Assembly: GCA_964446585.1 (NCBI GenBank)
Contig: CAYUPI010000013.1
Coordinates: 65,855 to 129,854 of the forward strand
Direction of reading: 5' to 3'
DNA length: 64,000 bases
From: CAYUPI01 sp964446585
GTDB taxonomy: Bacteria > Verrucomicrobiota > Verrucomicrobiia > Limisphaerales > UBA8199
Shown here: one piece after another, positions 1 to 8,758 of the stretch
Numbering within the stretch: the stretch's first letter is position 1
Layout of the letters: every line of letters starts with the position of its first letter
Translations under genes and position numbers: made by a program
The notes under the pieces: model-generated
Seen by the model: the letters and a program-made list of their open reading frames with translations, nothing else
What the model was told of the DNA's origin: nothing
The model's database searches: none

Positions 1-1
1 G

Positions 2-295
2 GCTGAACGCATTTTGGCCGAGGGGCTCAAGCAACTGGGTTGGGGCGAATCCGAGCTAGGGGCACGGCCGAAAGGCGACCGGCGAAAGGTTGCCCTGGCC
101 CGGCAGCTGAGACTCGAAACGACCATGAGCCTCAAGTGGATCGCTAGGCACCTGCAAATGGGAAGTTGGACCAACGTCTCCAACCTGCTCCGGCGACAAG
201 CTGGTGAACACGATCTCCCGGCTGGCGAAAAGCACCCACCCGGATTCCCGCCGGATGCGAACCGGCAATTAAACCTATGCATCCTGTCCAGCTAA
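2..295 (+). CDS. REP-associated/IS200-like transposase, C-terminal part (cut by window start)
   Basis: The reading frame is already open at base 2 and ends at TAA 293-295. It carries the C-terminal extension typical of verrucomicrobial REP-associated tyrosine transposases: an AERILAEGLKQLGW start, a KGDRRKVALARQLR basic stretch, then TTMSLKWIARHLQMGSW, which looks like a helix-turn-helix, and a SNLLRR tail. The catalytic HUH domain would lie upstream and cannot be seen. Such enzymes are thought to act on short palindromic repeats; hairpin repeats of that kind occur at 6151-6261. The last ~30 residues look less conserved. Family assignment rests on recalled pattern only. Confidence 0.6.
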   Translation, partial: AERILAEGLKQLGWGESELGARPKGDRRKVALARQLRLETTMSLKWIARHLQMGSWTNVSNLLRRQAGEHDLPAGEKHPPGFPPDANRQLNLCILSS

Positions 296-355
296 ACGGA
301 AGTCACACGAAGCGAGGAGTTCAAAAAGTGAGGACTGACACTTGCACGGGTGTAG

Positions 356-679
356 GTGGTGAAGCCGCGACAGCATAGACCGTGCGTAGGTGAGGATGGA
401 CGCCGCGCCATCTATGTTGGTGTCGCAGCGGTCCCGCTATCTATCTTCGGGTGCGCGATGTCAACCTCATTCGAGGGGCACGTGGTTCGCTTGTTCGGCG
501 AGAGAGCGCTCCCTTACGTCATATATGGAACAGTGATTATCGTCGCGATCGCCGCTATGATCGCCTACAGGTTCATCCCCAAGCGAGCAATAATCCCCCT
601 CGGGACAATTGGCTGGGTGCTTTCGTTCATACTGCTATATTGGTGGTTCTGGTTTGGCCCAGGAGCTCTGAACATGTGA
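356..679 (+). CDS. small membrane protein, unknown function
   Basis: A 107-residue frame with a GTG start (356; a second GTG follows at 359). It has hydrophobic segments at about residues 22-36, 53-71 (ending AAMIAYRF) and 79-100 (rich in Trp/Phe), so it would be an inner-membrane protein with two or three spans. No family is recognised. There is no clear ribosome binding site and the first 20 residues look non-coding, so the true start may be the ATG at 458. It lies between the transposase remnant and the DUF3631 gene. Confidence 0.4.
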   Translation: MVKPRQHRPCVGEDGRRAIYVGVAAVPLSIFGCAMSTSFEGHVVRLFGERALPYVIYGTVIIVAIAAMIAYRFIPKRAIIPLGTIGWVLSFILLYWWFWFGPGALNM

Positions 680-833
680 CGAGCGCAAACCATTCGTGCG
701 CGGGGTCAAACCATAGCGCGGTTTGGCGCGGAAAGTTCCCGAGCCGGCCAATGTGAGCTTGAATGTTCTAGTCAGCCGACCTTGCAGGGACAACTATGAC
801 CCGTTCAGTCCGTGACCATTAGTGAAATTCGTG

Positions 834-2666
834 TCAGCCAGCCGTTCCCTCCGTCGCATCCTCTTTCTCCCCTTCCTCCGCCGGCGGCGGCTCGCCCAGG
901 TAATGGTGTAAGTCCGTCCTCGTAACGTACCGCCGAAATACCTCCGCGAAATCTTTCAATACATACCCTTTCGCGGAGGAGCCGCCCTCCCACAGCGTTC
1001 GTGGTTTGATTCCATACGGCCTTAACACTTGGGATAGCCAGATGTCCGTCACCGGGTTGCCCTGCCGCATCTCCGCCCACGGCCGATCCGCAAAGTTGTT
1101 CAATCCCATCACCAACTCCCGAGTGAACAGCCGCTCCTTCTTTTCAATCGTGAACAGCGCGAATATCCCCAACAGCAGCGACGCGGTCAAATTCTGCTCT
1201 TGCGACCCGGCGCTCAAGCCAACTCCCGCTTGCCTTGCTGCTTCGGGCCAATGACCCCCGGCTATGTCCGCTAACACTAGCAGCGGCTCCCAGATGTCCG
1301 CCGCCCGGTCGTTCAGCGCGCCCGGTATCTCCGGCCGCGCCGCGGCAATCGCCCCTTGATGGTCCAATACAAATCTCGCGCACTGCTGTCTCAGCGGTTG
1401 CGTGTCCAGCTCCCGGCTCCGTTCGCACTTTTCCGCGGTGGTCTTCCGCTGCATCCGGATGATAATGCACCGGTCCGCCAGCGTGTCCGGAAACCGCCCG
1501 ATCTTCGCCATCGCTTTCGGACACCAGTACGAGTATTTCTTCACCGCCCCCGCCGCAGTGGAATTCTCATCCTCTGCCTCTTCCTCTAAATCCGAATCTG
1601 CTGCCGCAACGGCCCGAAAAACGAACGCCGTCTCACGATTATAGCCGGCGTTCAAAATGCCCTTCAATTGGTCGTTGCCCCGAATGAACGTATCCACCTC
1701 ATCAATCAGCAGTGTCGGCGACAGCTCCTCGATCACGCGGAAGAACGCCGGCGGGCTGATGTTCGATGATGCCACTGCCCGGTTCGCCAGCGCTTTCAGC
1801 AGCCCCAGCAGCGTCGTTTTCCCGCACCTCTTCTCCGGTGACTCAATCCCAACGTAAGTCGTCACATCCCGCAAATGGAACGCGTACGTGTGCAGGACCC
1901 ACAACGCCAGCGTGGGTGCCGCATGCGCCGGCAGCACCACGTAGCGGCTGAGCAATTGCGACAGCTCATCCAACAGCGCCGCGCCATCCACCCGTTCCGG
2001 CCACACCGCCACATCCGCCTCGACTTCTTGGGCGTGTTGCCCTCGCTCTGGAGCGCGGCCCGCCTGCCCGCCAGACCTGCCTTTGAGCGGCGGCGGGCCC
2101 TCGGCCGCAGCAACTCCCGAGCAGGCTATTGCTCCCGAATTACTGCCCAAGCATCGGGCCACAGGGCGTCCTTCTTCACCTGTTCCGGATTTGGGCAACT
2201 CACACGCGTCTCGATTCGTCTCCCCTTTCATCTCCACGGGGTGCGTCGTCGAAGTGCCCGATCCCTGACCCTCCGCACTATCGCCTTTCCCTTCGCCAAA
2301 CGGTCGCCTCGCGCGAAACTGCCAAACCTGAATCGCCTGGCGCAGCGCTGAGTCCTCCGGATCGAGCTCAACCTTCCCGGCCGCCTCCTCCAGGCCTCGT
2401 CTCAGCCGCTCCCCATTCTCCGGCAGCGCCAGTTCTTCGAGCTCCTCAAGCGCCTCAATCAGCGTTGTCGGCAGGTTTTCGCTTGCCTCCAGCGCTTGGG
2501 CCAGGCTGTTGAAATATTCCTCATTGCCCGGCTCGGGCTCAGGCAGCGTGTAATTCCCTGCCGCCAGTTCCGCTTTGAAGTATCCAAATAACTGGCCCAG
2601 CAATTTCCGCCCCACTGTGGCCAGTTCCCGGGGTCGCACGAACGAGTTTAGCATGACTGTTTTCAT
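834..2666 (-). CDS. DUF3631-type helicase-like ATPase of a mobile element
   Basis: A 610-residue protein if read from the ATG at 2666, which has an AAGAAA purine-rich stretch just upstream. The frame stays open to 3161, but those extra ~165 residues are Arg/Ser-rich and look like translated non-coding DNA. The C-terminal half has the DUF3631 pattern: DVTTYVGIESP, then a P-loop ESPEKRCGKTTLLGLL, a Walker B LLIDEVDTF, and a GRFPDTLADRCIIIRM sensor-like segment. DUF3631 domains are usually attached to primase or replication proteins of phages and integrated plasmids. The N-terminal half, Glu-rich, has no recognised fold. CTGACG repeats lie upstream. Confidence 0.8.
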   Translation of the reverse strand: MKTVMLNSFVRPRELATVGRKLLGQLFGYFKAELAAGNYTLPEPEPGNEEYFNSLAQALEASENLPTTLIEALEELEELALPENGERLRRGLEEAAGKVELDPEDSALRQAIQVWQFRARRPFGEGKGDSAEGQGSGTSTTHPVEMKGETNRDACELPKSGTGEEGRPVARCLGSNSGAIACSGVAAAEGPPPLKGRSGGQAGRAPERGQHAQEVEADVAVWPERVDGAALLDELSQLLSRYVVLPAHAAPTLALWVLHTYAFHLRDVTTYVGIESPEKRCGKTTLLGLLKALANRAVASSNISPPAFFRVIEELSPTLLIDEVDTFIRGNDQLKGILNAGYNRETAFVFRAVAAADSDLEEEAEDENSTAAGAVKKYSYWCPKAMAKIGRFPDTLADRCIIIRMQRKTTAEKCERSRELDTQPLRQQCARFVLDHQGAIAAARPEIPGALNDRAADIWEPLLVLADIAGGHWPEAARQAGVGLSAGSQEQNLTASLLLGIFALFTIEKKERLFTRELVMGLNNFADRPWAEMRQGNPVTDIWLSQVLRPYGIKPRTLWEGGSSAKGYVLKDFAEVFRRYVTRTDLHHYLGEPPPAEEGEKEDATEGTAG

Positions 2667-3364
2667 ATTTTCTTGCCCAACTCTAAACCGTCCGGTTGGA
2701 CATCCGCTGTCCAAGGGCCAAAAAAGATTTCCCGATCTGGTATCTGCTGTTTGGTATCCTCTGGCGTAAAGATTCCCTTCTCCGCTCAGGGGAGCGGGCC
2801 GGCCTGCCCTCCGCAGTGCCTTCTTGACCGGAGTAGTGCTTTTGACGAAGGCGGTTGACGAAGGAGGGGGCGAGGTGCTCTCCCATTTCAACTTCCCGCT
2901 TTCTCGCCGTCGCCTCTCCTTTCTCCCTTCTACTTTCTCCCTTATCCCATTGTGCCTCCTGACGCCCTGACGCCCCCTGACGGCTTGCCTGACGGCTTCG
3001 ATTTTCACAAATGCCTGTGGCCACAACGTTCTGACGGTCTGACGGCTCAATACCCCCAAGTGCCCCTGTGGACTGATATCCACTCGGTTCACCTTCCCTC
3101 GGAGGCGTTCAGCGTCCACGTAGTGGGATTTGTGCTTTCTACTATTCGCTCTCCCTTGCATCTCGTTTCCGAGGTCAATCGCACGTATCCGCAGCTAACC
3201 GCACCAAACCGCAGCTATTAAAGGTCAAACGTATAGGGGGGTGCCGATCCCTTCTCCTCCGCCTCAGGACGCAGAGCGGGAGGGGGAGCAACTCCATGCA
3301 GTGCAGTCTCCTCGCGCGGAAAGCCATTGCGATGCATTGCCGGACTGAACCATAATTCGGTCGC
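2667..3364. repeat. non-coding stretch with iteron-like CTGACG repeats
   Basis: About 700 bp without a supportable gene, upstream of the DUF3631 gene. Six copies of CTGACG begin at 2959, 2967, 2977, 2989, 3031 and 3039, most followed by GC or GG. A second direct repeat, CCGCAGCTA, occurs at 3189 and 3209, exactly 20 bp apart. A pyrimidine-rich tract lies at 2890-2945. The arrangement resembles iterons next to a replication gene, but function is inferred. The region from about 3260 should also hold the pdxJ promoter; no clear promoter was seen. Confidence 0.45.
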
Positions 3365-4102
3365 ATGCTGAAGCTGGGAGTCAACATCGATCACGTGGCC
3401 ACATTGCGGGAAGCGCGGTATCGCGGCCGCGAGCGAGGCGAACCGGATCCAGTAGCGGCGGCGCTGGCCTGCGAGGCCGCCGGCGCCCACGGAATCACGG
3501 CCCACTTGCGAGAAGACCGCCGCCATATCCAGGATCGTGATGTGTGGAAGATACGCCAGACCATCAAAACGCGTCTGAACCTGGAAATGGCCAACGCGGC
3601 CGAGATTATAAGCATTGCGCTCAAACTCAAACCGGACATTGTCTGCGTTGTGCCCGAACGCCGCCAGGAAGTGACAACCGAGGGCGGTCTGGATGTAGCC
3701 GGCAATTTGGCCTCATTGACGGAGACTCGTCAGCGGATGAACGACGCCGGCATCGAAGTCAGTTTATTTATAGCGCCGGATACAAGGCAGATCGAAGCGG
3801 CGGCACGCTGTGGCAGCCAGTTCATCGAGCTGCACACGGGTGCGTTTGCCGAAAGTTTCCCGGACCAACAACAAGGCCAATTCGAGCTGGACCGGTTGAT
3901 TGCCGGAGCGAAGCAGGCACACGCCCTTGGCCTGAGAGTCAATGCCGGGCACGGATTAAATTACGAAAATCTTCCACCGGTTCATCGGGTGCCGCATTTG
4001 GTGGAACTGAACATCGGCCACAGCATCATCAGCCGCGCCATCACGGTAGGCGTGGCAACGGCAGTCAAGGAAATGCTCAAGCTGATGAAAAATTACCGAT
4101 GA
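3365..4102 (+). CDS. pdxJ: pyridoxine 5'-phosphate synthase
   Basis: Condenses 3-amino-2-oxopropyl phosphate with 1-deoxy-D-xylulose 5-phosphate to give pyridoxine 5'-phosphate, the last ring-forming step of DXP-dependent vitamin B6 synthesis in the cytoplasm. The 245 residues match the usual family length. Visible family features are the N-terminal LGVNIDHVATLR with Asn7, Asp9 and His10, the ITAHLREDRRHI loop (His47), LNLEMA with the likely catalytic Glu74, VCVVPE, and the phosphate-binding region RVNAGHGLNYEN followed by ELNIGHSIISRAI. The ATG at 3365 matches the expected N-terminus. The stop codon overlaps the acpS start (ATGA), indicating translational coupling. Confidence 0.97.
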   Translation: MLKLGVNIDHVATLREARYRGRERGEPDPVAAALACEAAGAHGITAHLREDRRHIQDRDVWKIRQTIKTRLNLEMANAAEIISIALKLKPDIVCVVPERRQEVTTEGGLDVAGNLASLTETRQRMNDAGIEVSLFIAPDTRQIEAAARCGSQFIELHTGAFAESFPDQQQGQFELDRLIAGAKQAHALGLRVNAGHGLNYENLPPVHRVPHLVELNIGHSIISRAITVGVATAVKEMLKLMKNYR

Positions 4103-4479
4103 TTCTTGGCATCGGCATCGACATTATCGAAGTTGAGCGGATAAAGGCCTCATTCGAGCGGTTTGGCGAGCGGTTCCTAAGCCGGATTCTGCACCCGGAC
4201 GAGATCAAATACTGCTTGTCGCACCGCGCTCCGGCGCCTTTCCTGGCGGCGCGGTTTGCGGGCAAGGAGGCTATTTCTAAAGCGTTTGGTACCGGCATCG
4301 GCGCGCAACTTGGCTGGCAGGACATGGAAATCGGACGCAAAGACAGCGGCGAGCCGTTTGTAATTTTGCACCCGGCGGGCCAGACCCTGCTCAAAGCGAG
4401 GGGCGCCCGGTCGGTTTTCATCAGCCTGAGCCACACGCAGGCACACGCGGCGGCGGTCGCGATTCTCGAGGCCGCTTGA
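4099..4479 (+). CDS. acpS: holo-[acyl-carrier-protein] synthase
   Basis: Transfers 4'-phosphopantetheine from CoA to apo-ACP, needed for fatty acid synthesis. It has 126 residues, a normal AcpS length. The metal-binding N-terminus GIGIDIIEVERI (Asp8), the central RFAGKEAISKAFGTG motif with the catalytic-site Glu, and the C-terminal SLSHTQAHAAAVAI strand are all present. Its ATG overlaps the pdxJ stop by four bases, and the next gene starts three bases after its own stop, so the three are probably one transcript. The pdxJ-acpS pairing is also common in other bacteria. Confidence 0.96.
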   Translation: MILGIGIDIIEVERIKASFERFGERFLSRILHPDEIKYCLSHRAPAPFLAARFAGKEAISKAFGTGIGAQLGWQDMEIGRKDSGEPFVILHPAGQTLLKARGARSVFISLSHTQAHAAAVAILEAA

Positions 4480-4482
4480 ATC

Positions 4483-5955
4483 ATGAATAAACCGCTGCGC
4501 GTGGTGCTGGTCGCGGCCGTAGCAGTGCTCGCGGTAGTCTTCGTCGGGCTCTCGCTGCGCAAGTCGAGATCGCGAGAGGCGCTCCAACTTTATCAAGCCG
4601 AACTGCGCGCCAAGGGGGAAATGTTGACCTTTGCAGAGCTGACCAGCTCACGGCCAACGAACCTGAACTTTTCGCTCGCAACTCTCACGAACGCGGTGTT
4701 CAAGTTGCGTCTCGGACCGGTGAATCCCGGTAACCTGGATCTCAGGAAGGCAGTGGCGCCAGGCCAAGCGCGGGTGCTCTGGCTGGAGCCGTCCGCTATG
4801 GAGAGCTGGGTCCGCGGAACGAGCACCGCGGTAAGCTGGGAAGTCCTGGCTGTTCAAATGCGATATAATCGGGAAGCGCTGGCTGAAATCCGTGAGGCCC
4901 TGCGAGACCCTGCTCCCGACTTCGGAGTGCGCCCGACTTTCCAGCCCGGCCCGGTGTCCTCGTTCATCGCCATCCGCACCGTCGGCCGATTCCTGGCAGT
5001 CGCTGTCATCGACAGCCTTCATCGCACGAACAGAGAGGAGGTGTTGCAAAATCTTATGTCGCTGACCTCGCTTGCGCGGTTGAACCGGGATGAATATACG
5101 CTTGTGAGCCAGATGATTCGCATCGCGATTGCACGATTGGCTTTGGCTACAACATGGGAGGCTTTGCAAGACCCGGAATGGACCGAGTCAGAGCTTCATC
5201 AGATGCAGAAGGCCTGGGAGAGCATCGACTTGCTGGATGGTTTGGAGAAAGGCTTCCTGGGCGAGCGTGCCCTGCAGGAGGAGCTCTGGGCTGCAGGCTT
5301 CAAACCGAGCCTGCTTCGCCCGAGGCAACCCCCCCGTCTCCCTCCGCCGCCAAGGCTGGTATTGGACGATATGGTAAACGACTACTTCTGGGTGCCGGCA
5401 TACAAGCTCACGAGCGCCAACGAGGATGAATTGTTTTGCCTCAAGTCCATGCAGCAGGCGCTCGAGGGGACTCGGTCACTCAAGGCGCACCGGCCGTGGC
5501 AGCAGGGCAAGGCGCGCTTCGCCAAGACCGTGGCAGAGATCGAGCGAGTCGCCGGTTTGCCTGAGGGGTTCCGTTATTGGATCAGTCGCGTGGCGCTTCC
5601 TAATTTCACCAAGGCCGGGGAGACGACGGTTCGGGCCGAGACCGAGCGGCAGATGACTCTCGCGGTTCTGGCGTTGAAACGCTATCAACTGCGCTATGGG
5701 AAGGCCGCGCCCGATTTGGCGACGTTGGTCCCGGAATTTCTTGGTTCGGTCCCGTACGATTGCATGAGCGGCGAATCGTTGCGCTATCGGCTCAATTCCG
5801 ACGGCACTTTTTTGCTCTACTCTGTTGGAGAAGATGGCAAGGATGATGGTGGGGATCCGACGTCCACTACCGCGAGCCGATTTGATTTGTGGGACGGACG
5901 GGATGCGGTGTGGCCGGCGCCGGCGAGCGCGGAGCGAGCGGCCCATGCTCCGTGA
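4483..5955 (+). CDS. membrane-anchored protein, unknown function
   Basis: A 490-residue protein starting three bases after acpS. Residues about 6-24 (VVLVAAVAVLAVVFVGLSL) form one N-terminal membrane anchor, leaving a large domain outside the cytoplasm. The middle is helical and not recognised. The C-terminal ~70 residues (LALKRYQLRYGKAAPDLATL, then YDCMSGESLRYR and FLLYSVGEDGKDDGG) resemble the tail found in type II pseudopilin-like and other secreted planctomycete/verrucomicrobial proteins. Coupling to pdxJ-acpS is probably accidental to function. Coding is certain, role unknown. Confidence 0.8.
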   Translation: MNKPLRVVLVAAVAVLAVVFVGLSLRKSRSREALQLYQAELRAKGEMLTFAELTSSRPTNLNFSLATLTNAVFKLRLGPVNPGNLDLRKAVAPGQARVLWLEPSAMESWVRGTSTAVSWEVLAVQMRYNREALAEIREALRDPAPDFGVRPTFQPGPVSSFIAIRTVGRFLAVAVIDSLHRTNREEVLQNLMSLTSLARLNRDEYTLVSQMIRIAIARLALATTWEALQDPEWTESELHQMQKAWESIDLLDGLEKGFLGERALQEELWAAGFKPSLLRPRQPPRLPPPPRLVLDDMVNDYFWVPAYKLTSANEDELFCLKSMQQALEGTRSLKAHRPWQQGKARFAKTVAEIERVAGLPEGFRYWISRVALPNFTKAGETTVRAETERQMTLAVLALKRYQLRYGKAAPDLATLVPEFLGSVPYDCMSGESLRYRLNSDGTFLLYSVGEDGKDDGGDPTSTTASRFDLWDGRDAVWPAPASAERAAHAP

Positions 5956-6009
5956 GCCATTTGCCGAGTCGCAGTTCGACGGAAGACTAATGGGCTTCCT
6001 CGGCGTGAA

Positions 6010-6261
6010 GCCGAAAGCCGAAAGCCGAAACTCGAATGAAACCCGAATTCCCAAATCCGAATTCGTCATGGGAAGATTTCCAAATGAGTTACCGCCAATC
6101 GCGCACGTCGCGCTCGACCTTCGGAATTTGGATTTGCAACGAAAACGGGCGGAGCGCGGACATTCTTGTCCGCAGCAACGTAGAAGAACCCGCAGCCCCA
6201 GGAAATTTGTTGAGCAACGCGAACAGTCGTAGCCTGCTGCGGACAAGAATGTCCGCGCTCC
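6010..6261. repeat. tandem GCCGAAA tract and a REP-like inverted repeat made of two hairpins
   Basis: The gap 5956-6327 has no gene. It opens with a tandem GCCGAAA repeat (6010-6030). Then a perfect 27-bp inverted repeat has arms at 6151-6177 and 6235-6261. Each arm contains its own palindrome GCGGACATTCTTGTCCGC (7-bp stem, TTCT loop). An element that is palindromic at two scales is typical of REP/BIME sequences moved by REP-associated transposases, and a remnant of such an enzyme is present at the left end of the window. It could also act as a bidirectional terminator for the gene at 4483. Confidence 0.7.
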
Positions 6262-6327
6262 GGTGTCCGTGCCGAGATCCGCTCGTTCAGGGATTGAATG
6301 CGCGAAACTTTTTGCTAACAGTTGCCT

Positions 6328-6900
6328 ATGCTGTTGTTTCGGGAGAAGGTGCCGGCCGAGTGGCTGACGAAAGTGCTGTCAGATTTGCCGGCGGTGCTGG
6401 TGGACCATGCGCACCTGGAGCGCAAAGCCGCAACCAGCGCGTTGAACCTCGAGAAGTATCGCGACCTCTTTCCACGCGTGCACGAGTTGAACGCGATTGC
6501 CATCGAGGAGTTGCAGCACTTTCAGCTCGTGCTGGATTTGCTCCGGCGGCGCGGCATCTCCTTCGGCCAGCCGTACCCCAGCCCCTGGATTGCCGGTCTC
6601 ATGCGCGCGGTCCGCAACGGCCAGCGCCACCAAGTCATCGATCACTTAATTTGCTGCTCGCTCATCGAAGGTCGAAGTTGCGAGAAGTTTCAGATACTGG
6701 CCACCGAATTGAAGGCTGTTGATGCCGAGCTGGCAACATTCTATGCCAGCCTGGTCGAATCTGAAGGCAACCACTATGCCACTTACCTCTTAATGGCCAA
6801 AGCCATCGATGAGCAGGAAACGCAGCGGCGAATGGATGAATTCCTGGATCTGGACGCCAAACTAATTCGCCAACCGAACCCGCTCCCGATGCTCCATTAG
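6328..6900 (+). CDS. miaE: tRNA 2-methylthio-N6-isopentenyladenosine-37 hydroxylase (MiaE-like)
   Basis: A diiron oxygenase that hydroxylates the isopentenyl group of ms2i6A37 in tRNAs reading UNN codons. The 190 residues form the four-helix ferritin-like core with the expected ligands: Glu31 in HLERKAA, Glu61 and His64 in EELQHFQ, Glu114 in IEGRSCEKF, and Glu144/His149 in ESEGNHY. It is close in length to the short Pseudomonas-type MiaE. The ATG at 6328 is chosen over a TTG six bases upstream; no strong ribosome binding site is visible. It stands alone between the REP-like repeat and the convergent mutase operon. Confidence 0.9.
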   Translation: MLLFREKVPAEWLTKVLSDLPAVLVDHAHLERKAATSALNLEKYRDLFPRVHELNAIAIEELQHFQLVLDLLRRRGISFGQPYPSPWIAGLMRAVRNGQRHQVIDHLICCSLIEGRSCEKFQILATELKAVDAELATFYASLVESEGNHYATYLLMAKAIDEQETQRRMDEFLDLDAKLIRQPNPLPMLH

Positions 6901-6954
6901 CCGAAGATTAGTGTTTATTAGTGTCTATTAGTGGTTCGACTGATCCGTTGTGCC

Positions 6955-8739
6955 TCATACCGTCGGACGAAAGCGGCCCACTTGCTCCTGCAACCGCGCG
7001 GTGATCTGACCTAGCGAACAGTGCTCGACCGTTCGCACCAGTTCGGCGAACACATTTCCCCCGCGCTCGACGACCTGGCTCAATCGGTCCAGGGCTCGAG
7101 GGGCCTGCTCGCGATGAGCGCGTTTGAATTTTCTCAAGCGAGCGATTTGCCGAACTTGTTGAGCGCGCGGCGTGCGGACGACTTTGACTTCCGGCAGGCT
7201 CGCGCTTCGGTCGCCATATCGGTTCCAGCCGATCACAGGCCGCAGTCCGTTGTTGATTTGTTTTTCGTAGCGATAGGCGGCCGCCTGAATCTGACTGCGT
7301 TGATAGCGTAATTCAGTTGCCGCCAGGACCCCGCCGAGCTGATCGATTTGTCGAAATTCATCGAGGATGGCTTGCTCGAGGGCGCGCTCGACAATCTTCA
7401 TTCCGGGCGAGCCGGCCAGCGCATTCATCATGAGTTTGAAGAGCCCCGACTCCTCCAGCAGGATGGCCTGGGCATGCGCGGCGAGGCGCACATATTCCTG
7501 GCTGGGCGTGGTGAACGGCTCATCGGCGCTATTGCTGTGGCAGGAGTTTGTAGCGTTCATATAGGCCAGCAGCAGCTCGACCGCTGTGCGCGTGAGATTG
7601 TTTTTGTACTCGGAGGCGATAAGCGAACGGCCGCTGGTCTGCGTGTGCAGCTTGAACATCTGTGCGCGCGATCCGGCATGAAACACATCCCGCATGCCAA
7701 TCGCCCATAGCTTTCGGCAGACGCGGCCCAAAGCGAGGTATTCGAGGTCCAATCCGCAATCCAGGAAAAAGGAGAGCCGCGGACCGAAGCGGTCCACCGG
7801 CAAGCCGCGCGCGCGGAACATCTCGGCATAGGCAAAACCATTCGACAGCGTGAACGCCGCCTGCTGCACGGGAGTCGCGCCCGCTTCGGCAATGTGGTAG
7901 CCGCTGATCGAGATCGGATACCAGCGCGGCATGTGAGCGGTAGTGAACTCGACCATGTCGGTCAGAAACCGCAGCGAAGCTTCGAGTGGGAAGATGGCCT
8001 CGTTCTGAGCCTGCACTTCCTTGAGAATGTCGGCCTGGACGGTGCCGCGCAGTTTTGGAAGAACGCCACGGCCAAAACGCTTCTGCGCTGCCGCGACATA
8101 CATCGCGAGGAGGATCGGCGCCGGGCCGTTGATGGTCATCGAAACTGAAAAATGTTCATCTCCAAAAGGGAAGCCGGCATACAACCTCGCCATGTCTTCG
8201 ATGGTGTCAATCGCGACTCCTCCTTCACCGACTTTGCCCGACACGCCATCGGCGTCACTGTCCAGGCCATAAAGAGTTGGACCATCAAAAGCTGTGCTAA
8301 GTCGAATCGAAGGCTGGTGCCTGGTGAGATAGTGGAAACGCCGATTGGTGTCCTCTGCCAGGCCGAGACCAGCGAAAAGTCGCGTCGGTTCTTCAACCGA
8401 AGACCCCGGCCCAATTTCCGCTTTCTGCTTTCTGCTTTCTACTTTATTCGCCAGATACATCTCCGGATAGGCCGCAGTGACGAAGGGAAATTCGCCGGGC
8501 AAACCTTCAGCGGAGAGAAAGCGAGCGATTTCGCCTGGCTCGTCTGTTTGAGGCAAAGCCATGCGGGGCAGTTTTAGACCGGTGGGCGTCTCAACCGCCG
8601 GCACCTGCTCATTAATCTTGCGCCAGCGCCGACGCAACTCACTTGCGAACCTGCGATCGCTTCGCGCTTTTTGCACCTGGGCTTCCACGAATCGTTCGTG
8701 CGCTTCGTGAGCCCTGATAACGTCTGACAGCACGCTCAT
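6955..8739 (-). CDS. acyl-CoA mutase large subunit, isobutyryl-CoA mutase-like (split IcmF)
   Basis: Adenosylcobalamin-dependent carbon-skeleton mutase subunit of 594 residues containing the TIM-barrel substrate domain but no B12 domain. The sequence follows fused IcmF proteins: EEPTRLFAGLG, TNRRFHYLT, LSTAFDGPTLYG, SVSMTINGPAP, then GTVQADILKEVQAQNEAIF, ISISGYHIAEAGA and QTSGRSL. In KEVQAQNE the Gln stands where methylmalonyl-CoA mutase has Arg (MVRNT), which argues for a branched, non-carboxylated substrate such as isobutyryl-CoA. A stretch of about 17 residues after PEMYL (KVESRKQKAEIG) comes from a tandem AGAAAGC repeat at about 8417-8445. It lies 19 bp downstream of the B12-binding partner gene. 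Confidence 0.88.
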   Translation of the reverse strand: MSVLSDVIRAHEAHERFVEAQVQKARSDRRFASELRRRWRKINEQVPAVETPTGLKLPRMALPQTDEPGEIARFLSAEGLPGEFPFVTAAYPEMYLANKVESRKQKAEIGPGSSVEEPTRLFAGLGLAEDTNRRFHYLTRHQPSIRLSTAFDGPTLYGLDSDADGVSGKVGEGGVAIDTIEDMARLYAGFPFGDEHFSVSMTINGPAPILLAMYVAAAQKRFGRGVLPKLRGTVQADILKEVQAQNEAIFPLEASLRFLTDMVEFTTAHMPRWYPISISGYHIAEAGATPVQQAAFTLSNGFAYAEMFRARGLPVDRFGPRLSFFLDCGLDLEYLALGRVCRKLWAIGMRDVFHAGSRAQMFKLHTQTSGRSLIASEYKNNLTRTAVELLLAYMNATNSCHSNSADEPFTTPSQEYVRLAAHAQAILLEESGLFKLMMNALAGSPGMKIVERALEQAILDEFRQIDQLGGVLAATELRYQRSQIQAAAYRYEKQINNGLRPVIGWNRYGDRSASLPEVKVVRTPRAQQVRQIARLRKFKRAHREQAPRALDRLSQVVERGGNVFAELVRTVEHCSLGQITARLQEQVGRFRPTV

Positions 8740-8758
8740 AACTTTGGATCTGTGTTAG

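Noticed and set aside
2667..3161. N-terminal extension of the DUF3631 protein
   Set aside because: Arg/Ser-rich, crosses repeat arrays, and a good ATG with purine-rich leader lies at 2666.
3544..4479. 311-residue plus-strand ORF over pdxJ
   Set aside because: Out of frame with pdxJ; only its last third, in the acpS frame, is real, and acpS starts at 4099.
5476..6246. 256-residue minus-strand ORF
   Set aside because: Shadow of the gene at 4483 running into the REP-like repeat.
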